DNA from: V1-33 sp964523105
GTDB lineage: Bacteria > Verrucomicrobiota > Verrucomicrobiia > Verrucomicrobiales > V1-33
Reading direction: 5' to 3'
Assembly (NCBI GenBank): GCA_964523105.1
Contig: CAZFZN010000006.1
Location: forward strand, 124,001-188,000
Length of the DNA stretch: 64,000 bases
The notes beneath the pieces are model-generated. The model made no database searches and was not told the origin of the DNA. It was given only the letters and a program-made list of their open reading frames with translations. A program made the translations under genes and the position numbers. Shown here piece after piece: positions 1-7,404 of this stretch (the first letter of the stretch is position 1; each line of letters opens with the position of its first letter).

Positions 1-1
1 T

Positions 2-1417
2 TACGCCCCGCACTGGGCTCCCGCGAAACAGGAGTTCCTCTGCCGCGAGGAACTCGGCAGCAAGCCCTCGGATGAAGTGTTCGCGGCCGCGAGCGCCAAC
101 GAAGAACGCCGCTGGCGCTTTGCCCACGGACGCCGTGATGGCCGCTACCGCGTGCCCCTCTTCAATCCATGGAGGCCCGCCAACAGTCAGCCTACTTATC
201 CCTACCCGGCGAACCTCATCGCCAACCGCGGCTCCTCCGACCCGCTGGAAACCGGGGACTTCGACAACGGCGTGGGTCTCTGCCCGGACGGTGCTTACAT
301 GAATCAGCCCGATGACGGCGACGCCCGCGACCGCGATATGCCCTACTACCGCCGTCTCGACCAGGCGGCCGCGGTCAATCCCGCCACGTTCTCGCCCAAC
401 CGCGTGCTGCGTTCGCCGGTGGACTTCGGTTCCATCCCCAGCGGCGTGCAGGCCCGCGTGCCGTGGCAGACGCTGCGCTTCCGCCCCGATCCGGGAATGC
501 ATGACGGTCGCATCAAGATGACGAGTCTGAATTCCCCGGCACCCAAGCCCGACGGCTATCAGCATTACTTCCCGTTCTCCAACTACTGCGGTCCCAAGGA
601 CCACCTCCTGCTCGACATGTGGTGGATGCCGATCGTGGAGCCGTGGGCGCTCAGTGAGGGTTTTGCCACCAAAGGCCAGATCAATCTCAATCAGCAGATT
701 CTGCCCTTCACCTTCATCCAGCGCACCACCGCCCTCCACGCGCTGCTGCGCAGTGAGCGGATGATGGCCATTCCCGACAGTGCCTCCCGCCGCTACAAGG
801 ACAGCGCCAGCTTCCCCAACAACGACATCTACCGTCACTGGATCAACGCCAAGGAAACCATCCGGCAACTCACGGAGTTTCGCTGGCGCGGACTGGATCC
901 GGAGGGCTTCACTCTTCCGTTCAACACCTTCCGCAGCGCCAGTGAAATCTGCGAACTGTGGCTGGTGCCGGAAAAGAACGGCTCCGGTGACGAACGCGGC
1001 GACTGGGATCTCGACTACATAATCCGCCAGTTCTGGAAGGAACACCGCCTCACCGGCGACAACATGCGTGAGCGTCCCTACTCGAACCTCTATCCCCGCG
1101 TTACGGTGCGCTCCAACGTTTTTCGCGTTCACATGATCGCCCAGACGCTCAAGAAAGCGTCCGGCAACAAACCGGAGACCTTCAGTTCAGTCCAGGATGA
1201 AGACACGGACCCGGACCTCATTACTTCGGAATGGCGCGGCTCTGCACTTGTCGAGCGCGTGCTCAATCCCAACGAGCCGGAACTCCAGACCTTCGACTAT
1301 GCCCCCGCATTGAATGAGGACATCGTGGACTCGACCATCCCGCGATTCCCGGCGAATCAGAACCTGAACAACTTTTACACCTACCGCGTCACCGAGGTGA
1401 AACAGTTCACGGAATAA
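2..1417 (+). CDS. Verru_Chthon cassette protein A, C-terminal part (5' truncated by window edge)
   Basis: The reading frame is open from base 2 to the stop at 1415-1417, so the gene begins outside the window and about 471 residues are visible. The sequence matches what I recall of Verru_Chthon cassette protein A (TIGR02600): a block reading FPFSNYCGPKDHLLLDMWWM followed by 'VEPWALSEGFATKGQINLN', then 'ERPYSNLYPRVTVRSN'. Members are large, pilin-like exported proteins encoded in multi-gene cassettes restricted to Verrucomicrobia, with type IV prepilin-like N-termini, which cannot be seen here. Their molecular role is not established; a pseudopilus or surface assembly is the usual guess. A good hairpin terminator follows 50 bases after the stop, so this is the last gene of its unit. 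It is the strongest taxonomic marker in the window. Confidence 0.85.
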   Translation, partial: YAPHWAPAKQEFLCREELGSKPSDEVFAAASANEERRWRFAHGRRDGRYRVPLFNPWRPANSQPTYPYPANLIANRGSSDPLETGDFDNGVGLCPDGAYMNQPDDGDARDRDMPYYRRLDQAAAVNPATFSPNRVLRSPVDFGSIPSGVQARVPWQTLRFRPDPGMHDGRIKMTSLNSPAPKPDGYQHYFPFSNYCGPKDHLLLDMWWMPIVEPWALSEGFATKGQINLNQQILPFTFIQRTTALHALLRSERMMAIPDSASRRYKDSASFPNNDIYRHWINAKETIRQLTEFRWRGLDPEGFTLPFNTFRSASEICELWLVPEKNGSGDERGDWDLDYIIRQFWKEHRLTGDNMRERPYSNLYPRVTVRSNVFRVHMIAQTLKKASGNKPETFSSVQDEDTDPDLITSEWRGSALVERVLNPNEPELQTFDYAPALNEDIVDSTIPRFPANQNLNNFYTYRVTEVKQFTE

Positions 1418-1466
1418 TCCGGGTCCCCCGATCCCGCTTCCCCCCTGGAGCGGAATCCCCCCAACG

Positions 1467-1500
1467 AAAGGCGGCAGGCGGCAGCGTCTGCCGCCTTTTC
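1467..1500 (+). terminator. Rho-independent terminator after the Verru_Chthon gene
   Basis: GGCGGCAG (1470-1477) pairs with CTGCCGCC (1488-1495) around a 10-base loop, and the stem is flanked by AAA upstream and TTTT downstream, so it can act in both directions. It lies between convergent genes: the Verru_Chthon gene ending at 1417 and the ABC permease ending at 1575 on the other strand. Confidence 0.75.
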
Positions 1501-1574
1501 ATTGCCGCGGCGGAAGCTGTGCGGTGCCACATGGTCTGGGACCTGGAAACCTGCGCCCGTATGTCCACGGGGAT

Positions 1575-2516
1575 TCAGGCAGCCTGCGCCCGGACGCGGC
1601 GAAAGACGAGCCCGCTCTTGGGACTGAACACCAGCGCGAGCAGGAACACCGCGCCGAGCACCGCCGTGATCGCGGCACCGGCGGTGATTTGATAGCGATG
1701 CGCCAGCACCATGCCCCCGGCGGCACTGGCCGCTCCCAGGGCACCGCCTCCCCAGAACATCGCCCGCGTGCTGTTGGTCAGCAGAAAAATCGTCGCCCCC
1801 GGCGCCACCACCAGCCCCAGCGACAGCATGCAGCCCACCGCGCGCAGAGCGCTCACCATCACCAGCACCAGCAGTGTCATCAGCAGGTACTGCACCGCGC
1901 GCACCGGCACCCCCTGGGCCGCGGCCACCGAGGGTTCGAACAGCGTCACCAGCAGCGTCCGCTGCAGTGCCACACAGGTGGTCAGCGTCAGCACGCCCAC
2001 GCCAAACGCCACCCACACATCCGTGGAATCCAGCATCAGCAGGTCGCCGAAGAGATAATCCTCCAGTTTCACCTGGGACTTCACTTCCCCGGGAATGTAA
2101 TGGAACAGAATCAGCCCCGCGGCGAAGGCCACAGTGAAAATGACTCCCAGCGAAGTCCCCTGGTCGAGCCGCGACACCCGGGAAACCGCCAGCGAAGCCA
2201 GCACCACGATCAGGGCGGCGAACAACGCTCCCAGAAAGGAACTCCATCCGGTCAGCTGTCCCGCCACCAGCACCCCCAGCACGATGCCTGGCAGCAGCGC
2301 GTGGGAAAGTGATCCCGCCACGAGCGCACTCCGGCGCAGCACGACGTAGGCGCTGAAGCAGCCGTTGGTGAAGCCGATGATCAGCGCCGCCAGCAGGGAC
2401 CGCTGCATCCAGGGAGTGGAAAAAATTTCAGTAAGGGAATTCACGGAAGGCGAACTGAGTGCATGATGCGATTCTGGGCCGCCGGCAGGAAGCGCCGGCC
2501 GGCGGGAGTGGTTCAT
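1575..2516 (-). CDS. ABC-3 family (Zn/Mn/Fe-type) transporter permease
   Basis: Polytopic membrane protein of the ABC-3 family (ZnuB/MntB/TroC type), the inner-membrane channel of a metal-ion importer. Family-like stretches are 'MQRSLLAALIIGF' near the N-terminus, 'VVLRRSALVAGSLSHALLPG' (the conserved first cytoplasmic loop and second helix), 'LFGDLLML', and 'ALRAVGCMLSLGLVVAPGAT'. Eight or nine hydrophobic segments are visible. The ATG at 2516 overlaps the stop of the upstream LOG-family gene (ATGA), suggesting translational coupling. However, the first ~24 residues are polar, and the GTG at 2444 (residue 25) gives a more usual length of 289. No ATPase or binding protein is present nearby, so the partners must lie elsewhere. 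The metal cannot be inferred. Confidence 0.85.
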   Translation of the reverse strand: MNHSRRPALPAGGPESHHALSSPSVNSLTEIFSTPWMQRSLLAALIIGFTNGCFSAYVVLRRSALVAGSLSHALLPGIVLGVLVAGQLTGWSSFLGALFAALIVVLASLAVSRVSRLDQGTSLGVIFTVAFAAGLILFHYIPGEVKSQVKLEDYLFGDLLMLDSTDVWVAFGVGVLTLTTCVALQRTLLVTLFEPSVAAAQGVPVRAVQYLLMTLLVLVMVSALRAVGCMLSLGLVVAPGATIFLLTNSTRAMFWGGGALGAASAAGGMVLAHRYQITAGAAITAVLGAVFLLALVFSPKSGLVFRRVRAQAA

Positions 2517-3610
2517 TCCTCGCAGTCGTTGACGGCGTTGATGAACATCCGCAGGCGGCCGTAATTGCGCTTGTGGAAGGTGAATGTCAGCCGCGGGAGA
2601 TGCGCCACGGAGGTCTCCTCCAGTTCCTCCGGGAGCGCCTCGCCCTGCACGATGCTTCCGGATTTGATGAGATCGGAGAAACTGTTGTTGAGTGCGGTGA
2701 TGCGGCTTTCGCTGAGCCGGCGCTGCAGCCGGAATACCACCTGGTCCTTCACGAAACGGTAGCTGTGAAAGATGCGGTAAAAGTGCTTCACTTCCTGCAC
2801 CGCCTCCTCGATGCTGTCGGTGACTTTGAAGAGCGCGAAGTCCTCCTCGCTGATGAGCTTCCGGCGCAGCAGGTGGTCGCGCAGGAACTGGTCGAAGGTC
2901 TTCCAGTAGGTGCCGCCCGGAGCGTCCACCATCACGATGGGAAACAGCGCGCCTTTGCCCGTCTGCAGCAGTGTCAGGACCTCGAAGCCTTCATCCATGG
3001 TCCCGAAACCTCCGGGAAACAGGGCCACGGCCTCCGATTCCTTCACAAACGTCAGCTTTCGGGTGAAGAAATAGTTGAACGTCACCAGCTTCACGTCGCC
3101 GTCGATGGTGTCGTTGGCGCTCTGCTCGAAGGGCAGGCGGATGTTGAGTCCGAAACTGTTGTCCCGTCCCGCGCCGTGTTGCGCGGCCCCCATGATGCCG
3201 TCGCCGGCACCGGTAATGACCATGAATCCCTCCTCCACCATGCGCCGGGCAAACGTGGCGGCCGCCTTCGCCTCCGGCCGGTCCTCCGTGGTGCGCGCGG
3301 ATCCGTAGATGGCGATCTTGCGCCGGTTTTCATAGGGACGGAAGACGCGCCATGCATTGCGCAGCTCCTTGCAGGCGCGGTTGAGCAGCTTGAGTTCCGC
3401 CACGCTGACGTCATGTCTCGCGAGCCGCAGCGCACTGATGATGAGTTCCTCGATGAGATCCGGATTGGCTTTGCCGCCCCAGTCTTTGACGAGCTGGTCC
3501 ACCCGTTCGTCGAACTCCTTGTTGTCAGTGGTGGTGCGCCGGCTGCTCAGCGCGTGAATGCCGCCGGCGGTGAAGTCTTTGCCGGCTTTCAGTGGGGGAT
3601 TGGGTTGCAT
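2513..3610 (-). CDS. LOG-family (TIGR00730-like) nucleotide-binding protein
   Basis: Rossmann-fold protein of the LOG/lysine-decarboxylase-like family. It has the signature 'PGGFGTMDE' and the upstream 'GAGDGIMGAAQHGA' loop. Characterised LOG proteins are cytokinin riboside 5'-monophosphate phosphoribohydrolases or bacterial nucleotide 5'-monophosphate nucleosidases (PpnN-like). At 365 residues this one is longer than plant-type LOGs (~200), with N- and C-terminal extensions as in larger bacterial members, so AMP/GMP nucleosidase-like activity is possible but not shown. The start at 3610 (MQPNPP) is preferred over an upstream frame opening at 3661, because residues before it look non-conserved. 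Its stop overlaps the ABC permease start by four bases, so the two are probably co-transcribed; the functional link is unclear. Confidence 0.82.
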   Translation of the reverse strand: MQPNPPLKAGKDFTAGGIHALSSRRTTTDNKEFDERVDQLVKDWGGKANPDLIEELIISALRLARHDVSVAELKLLNRACKELRNAWRVFRPYENRRKIAIYGSARTTEDRPEAKAAATFARRMVEEGFMVITGAGDGIMGAAQHGAGRDNSFGLNIRLPFEQSANDTIDGDVKLVTFNYFFTRKLTFVKESEAVALFPGGFGTMDEGFEVLTLLQTGKGALFPIVMVDAPGGTYWKTFDQFLRDHLLRRKLISEEDFALFKVTDSIEEAVQEVKHFYRIFHSYRFVKDQVVFRLQRRLSESRITALNNSFSDLIKSGSIVQGEALPEELEETSVAHLPRLTFTFHKRNYGRLRMFINAVNDCEE

Positions 3611-3832
3611 GAGTGGAATGTAATTAGGCCGGACGGCGGACAGACGGGCACTGCAGGCCACGGCTTCAGGAGGGCGAAAGGCGATGGAGTTGCCTCGCCG
3701 GCAGTCCGGGCCGGGTTCGTCGTCATTCGTGATTCAGGGCGGGGCGTGTGCCATGCGCAGCATCCTATTGCCGGAACCCGGGGACGCCAACGGTTTTCCA
3801 CTTTCCCTCCTCTTTGGCCGCTCCTACACGGG

Positions 3833-4288
3833 ATGATGCGCATTTCCCGCAAAGCCGAATATGCCCTGCGCGCTCTCGCCAGCATGGCGCGGCAGCCGCT
3901 CTCCGCCGTTTCCAGGGTGGAGGAGCTGGCTTCCGCCGGGCGGGTGCCTCAGAAATTTCTCGAACAAATCCTGCTCACCCTGAAAAAGGCCGGCCTGCTG
4001 CGCAGCCGCCGCGGCGTGGGCGGCGGTTACCAGCTCGACCGCCCGCCGGGCCGGATATCCCTCGCTGATGTCCTCACCGCAGTGGACGGTCCGCTGCAGC
4101 CGATGTGCTGCACTCCCGCGGAACCCGGCGGTCAGCTTCGCGGCGTTTGTGAATGCGGCGTGCCCGGGGGGTGCGGCGCCGGACGGGTTTTTACGGACCT
4201 GCAGACTCAAATGCACGGGTTCCTGAGCCGCACCTCGCTCACGGACATGCTCGCCCGGGAACAGGCGGTGATGCAGTTTGACATTTAG
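3833..4288 (+). CDS. Rrf2-family transcriptional regulator
   Basis: A 151-residue Rrf2/IscR-type winged-helix regulator. The N-terminus 'MRISRKAEYALRALASMAR' and 'VPQKFLEQILLTLKKAGLLRSRRGVGGGY' are diagnostic of the family. Five cysteines (about residues 92, 93, 106, 108 and 114) cluster where IscR/NsrR carry their Fe-S ligands. The spacing is not the canonical IscR pattern, so an Fe-S or redox sensor role is likely but not proven. Two tandem ATGs (3833 and 3836) are possible starts. The gene is divergent from the LOG/permease operon and 33 bases upstream of ligA. Upstream in-frame sequence back to 2459 is shadow of the LOG gene. Confidence 0.9.
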   Translation: MMRISRKAEYALRALASMARQPLSAVSRVEELASAGRVPQKFLEQILLTLKKAGLLRSRRGVGGGYQLDRPPGRISLADVLTAVDGPLQPMCCTPAEPGGQLRGVCECGVPGGCGAGRVFTDLQTQMHGFLSRTSLTDMLAREQAVMQFDI

Positions 4289-4321
4289 CTCTGAGCCGTC
4301 TTCCGGCAGCACCGAGTGATC

Positions 4322-6475
4322 ATGATGACCCCCGACGAAGCCCAAAAACGCATGACCTGGCTGGCCGCCGAGATCGAGCGGCACAACCGGCTCTATCATG
4401 TGGAGGACGCTCCCGTGATTTCCGACCGCGAGTTCGATGCGCTCAATCACGAGCTGCTTCAGTTGGAGGAGCAATGGCCGCAACTGGCCTCGCCGAACTC
4501 GCCCACCCGGCGCGTCGGAGGCGCGCCCATCGAGGGCTTCCGGCAGATCACCCATGCAGTCCGCATGATGAGCCTCGAGAATACTTATTCGGAAGGCGAG
4601 GTCGCGGAATTCTATCAGCGCATGGTCCGCCTCACCGGGGAGGAGCGCATCACCACGGTCATCGAGCCGAAAGTGGACGGTGTCGCCGTTTCCATCTGTT
4701 ATGAAAACGGCGCGCTGAAATACGCCGCCACGAGGGGCGACGGCACCGCCGGTGACGACATCACGGCCAATGCGCGCACCATTCGCCGCCTTCCCCTGAC
4801 GCTGCCGGAGAGCGCGCCGCGGCTGCTGGAAGTGCGGGGAGAGGTCTTTATGCCCACCGCCGCCTTTCGCGCGATGAATGACGAGCGCGAGGCTGCGGGC
4901 GAGGCGCGGTTCGCCAATCCGCGCAATGCCACCGCCGGCACTCTCAAGCAGCTGGACCCGCGCATCACCGCGCGGCGCCCGCTGGATATCATTTTTCACG
5001 GATTGGGCAGGATCGAAGGCGAAGAACCGGAGACGTTCACCGGGTTTCACCGGCTGCTCGACCGGCTCGGTTTGCGCAAAGCCGACCGCATTTGGCAGGC
5101 CGAAGACCTGGAGGGAATTCTGCGCGCCATTCACGAACTGGATGAACTGCGCCGCACGCTGCCCTACGAAACCGACGGTGCCGTGGTCAAAGTGAACAGT
5201 GTCGCCATGCAGCAGACGGTGGGCGCCACGGCCAAAGCTCCCCGCTGGGCGATGGCATATAAGTACGAGCCGGAGCGTGCCGAAACGAAACTGCACGCCA
5301 TCACCGTCCAGGTGGGACGCACCGGCGTCCTCACACCGGTGGCGGAATTGGAGCCGGTCTTTTTGAGCGGCAGCACCGTGTCGCGCGCCACGCTGCATAA
5401 CGAAGAGGAAGTCCAGCGAAAGGACATCCGTGTGGGCGACACGGTCATCATCGAGAAGGCCGGGGAAGTCATTCCCGCCGTCATCGAAGTCGTCCTCTCC
5501 AGGCGTCCCGCGGCGGCGCGGCCGTTCGACCTGGTGGAACACATCGGCGGTAAATGCCCGTCGTGCGGCGGTCCCGTGGAGAAGGCTGAGGGCTTTGTGG
5601 CATGGCGGTGCCATAACTTTGCCTGTCCCGCCCGCGCGGCGACGCAGCTGAAGCATTTCGCCGGACGCAAGATGCTCGACATCGAAGGGGTGGGCGACAT
5701 CGTCGCGGACAAGCTGGTGGAGCGGGGACTGATCCGCACACCGCTCGACCTTTATGACATTCCGGAAGCGGAACTGGCAGCGCTCAATCTTGGCACGGAC
5801 GACGAGCCGCGCGTGTTCGGTCCGAAGAATGCCGCCAAAGTCGTGGCCGCCAGAGAACGCGCCCGCACCATGCCGCTGCACCGCTGGCTCTTCGCAGCGG
5901 GCATCCCGGAAGTGGGGGAGTCCGCCGCGCGCGAGTTGTCGCGGCTGCACCGGAATTTCGCCGAGCTGGCGGATTCCGAAATTCTCCGGGACCTGGCTCA
6001 ACTGAAGAAAGGGAAGGGGAAGGAAACGAGCGAAAAGCTCGCGCCGTATCGCATCGCCCAGGAAGTCGGCCAGGTGGCGGCCGCGAAGGTCATCGACTAT
6101 TTTCAGAGTGCCGCCGGCAGGGCCATGCTGGCGAAACTCGCCGCGCTGGGAATCGATCCCCGGAGCGACAATTTCGCGCCCGTGCCGGAGACTGCCGAGG
6201 GTGCCCGCCTCGCGGGAACCACGTGGGTAATTACCGGCACCCTGACCGAACCGCGTCAGGTTTTTGAAGAACTGATCCGCCGCCATGGCGGGAAGACTTC
6301 CGGCAGCATCAGCGCCAAAACCAGCTTCCTGCTCGCCGGTGAATCCGCCGGCAGCAAACTGGACAAGGCGCGGGAACTCGGCGTCAAAACCGTCACCGAG
6401 GCCGAATTTCGTGCCATGCTGGACCCGGGAACAGACTCTCATCCCGGCGAACAGTTGGTGCTGGAACTGGCGTAG
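4322..6475 (+). CDS. ligA: NAD-dependent DNA ligase LigA
   Basis: Seals nicks in duplex DNA during replication and repair using NAD+. The full family architecture is visible. There is an N-terminal Ia/adenylation domain with 'HNRLYHVEDAPVISDREFD' and the adenylated-lysine motif KVDG (Lys ~117). An OB fold with 'VQVGRTGVLTPVAELEPV' follows. A four-Cys zinc finger lies near residues 412-435 (CPSC...C...C). Helix-hairpin-helix repeats around 'LDIEGVGDIVADKLVERGL' and a C-terminal BRCT domain ('GTTWVITGTL') complete it. Length 717 is slightly above the usual ~670, mostly from a short tail. The start could be the GTG at 4316 or the ATGs at 4322/4325. Confidence 0.97.
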   Translation: MMTPDEAQKRMTWLAAEIERHNRLYHVEDAPVISDREFDALNHELLQLEEQWPQLASPNSPTRRVGGAPIEGFRQITHAVRMMSLENTYSEGEVAEFYQRMVRLTGEERITTVIEPKVDGVAVSICYENGALKYAATRGDGTAGDDITANARTIRRLPLTLPESAPRLLEVRGEVFMPTAAFRAMNDEREAAGEARFANPRNATAGTLKQLDPRITARRPLDIIFHGLGRIEGEEPETFTGFHRLLDRLGLRKADRIWQAEDLEGILRAIHELDELRRTLPYETDGAVVKVNSVAMQQTVGATAKAPRWAMAYKYEPERAETKLHAITVQVGRTGVLTPVAELEPVFLSGSTVSRATLHNEEEVQRKDIRVGDTVIIEKAGEVIPAVIEVVLSRRPAAARPFDLVEHIGGKCPSCGGPVEKAEGFVAWRCHNFACPARAATQLKHFAGRKMLDIEGVGDIVADKLVERGLIRTPLDLYDIPEAELAALNLGTDDEPRVFGPKNAAKVVAARERARTMPLHRWLFAAGIPEVGESAARELSRLHRNFAELADSEILRDLAQLKKGKGKETSEKLAPYRIAQEVGQVAAAKVIDYFQSAAGRAMLAKLAALGIDPRSDNFAPVPETAEGARLAGTTWVITGTLTEPRQVFEELIRRHGGKTSGSISAKTSFLLAGESAGSKLDKARELGVKTVTEAEFRAMLDPGTDSHPGEQLVLELA

Positions 6476-6786
6476 CCAGCGGCAGGCCGTTCACCCGAAC
6501 CTTCATGGAGCTGAACGGGCACGAAATTTTGGCTGTGACGGTAATTCACGCGATGGCGAATGTCCGCGATTTGTCGCAATCTCTCCGGAAAACCATAGGC
6601 AACTGAAGGGCAAAAAGAGGGCGGAATTCTCAAATTCAAAAAAATTAGATTCAATTATGAAAAATCTACTTGCGGGAACTTATCGAATTAGTAGAATCGT
6701 TGCAATACTTCTGGACTTAAGATTATGGTTTCTGAAATCTTCAGTCTAGGCAGCAACCCGAGATCACATCAACTTTCATTTTAGCC
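6476..6786. other. Intergenic region with an AT-rich patch
   Basis: About 310 bases without a convincing gene. The stretch from ~6620 to ~6770 is strikingly AT-rich against the GC-rich surroundings and is the likely promoter region for the receiver-fusion gene at 6787. A 30-codon frame at 6657-6749 has no ribosome-binding site and is not called. Confidence 0.6.
6670..6697 (+). promoter_or_regulatory. Possible sigma-70 promoter for the HTH-receiver gene
   Basis: TTGCGG (6670-6675) and TAGAAT (6692-6697) are separated by 16 bases. The -10 element matches 5 of 6 consensus positions but the -35 only 3 of 6. It lies within the AT-rich patch about 90 bases upstream of the start at 6787. Confidence 0.3.
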
Positions 6787-7350
6787 ATGGCCGAAGAACA
6801 ACCAGAACTAATGACCGTGAAGGAAACCGCAGAGTATCTGCGCATTCCTCTCCCGACGGTCTATTATCTTGTGCAGCGCGGGCAGCTCCCTGCGGTGCAA
6901 ATCGGAGGCCGCTGGCGCATCAAGCGCAGCTTGCTGGACCGTGACATTCTGAAAACAGACGGTGCGGGCCAGCCGACGGTGCTGGTGGTGGACGACGACG
7001 CGCAGTTGCAGACGATTTTCAAGCAGTTCCTGAAGAAGGCCGGTTTTGGCCGCATCGTGGTGGGCAGCGGGGCGGAAGCCATCAGCTATGCGGAAAAGCA
7101 GAAATTCGATCTCGTCTTTCTGGACCTGCAGCTCCCTGACATCCCCGGAGATGAAGTTTACCAGCGACTCAAGCAAGTCCACCCGGACCTGCCGATTGTG
7201 ATCATCACCGGTTATCCGGACAGCGAAATCCTCAGCAAGATTCTGCAAAGCGGTCCGGTGACGGTTATCAAGAAGCCGATCGAGCTCGAACAGCTGAACC
7301 GCACGGTGAAGCAACTCGGGCACAAGGGCGTGGAAGTGGCCATCGCCTGA
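6787..7350 (+). CDS. Excisionase-type HTH / response-regulator receiver fusion
   Basis: A 187-residue two-domain protein. Residues ~8-52 form a MerR-like excisionase-family helix-turn-helix ('MTVKETAEYLRIPLPTVYYL', then a GGRWRIKR wing). Residues ~64-175 form a CheY-like receiver with the acidic pair at Asp69-71, phospho-acceptor Asp113 in 'LVFLDLQLPD', Thr141 and Lys162/163. No other output domain is present, so the HTH is the output and phosphorylation probably controls DNA binding. The HTH lies N-terminal to the receiver, the reverse of most response regulators. No histidine kinase is adjacent, making this an orphan regulator. Its targets are unknown. Confidence 0.88.
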   Translation: MAEEQPELMTVKETAEYLRIPLPTVYYLVQRGQLPAVQIGGRWRIKRSLLDRDILKTDGAGQPTVLVVDDDAQLQTIFKQFLKKAGFGRIVVGSGAEAISYAEKQKFDLVFLDLQLPDIPGDEVYQRLKQVHPDLPIVIITGYPDSEILSKILQSGPVTVIKKPIELEQLNRTVKQLGHKGVEVAIA

Positions 7351-7371
7351 ATCCCGGTCTCACTGAAATCG

Positions 7372-7385
7372 CGGCCCATGGGCCG
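7372..7385. other. Perfect 14-bp palindrome between convergent genes
   Basis: CGGCCCATGGGCCG is its own reverse complement and sits 22 bases after the stop at 7350 and 20 bases before the end of the opposite-strand gene. No T-run follows. It could be a weak bidirectional terminator core or a protein-binding site; the sequence alone does not decide. Confidence 0.35.
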
Positions 7386-7404
7386 GAGGGTGCCGTTTCC
7401 GGGA

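Noticed and set aside
3824..6442. An 872-codon minus-strand open frame over the Rrf2 and ligA genes
   Set aside because: Antisense shadow of ligA; no family resemblance.
6657..6749. A 30-codon hydrophobic frame in the AT-rich patch, a possible leader peptide
   Set aside because: No ribosome-binding site, no attenuator hairpin, and no run of regulatory codons; its length is expected by chance.
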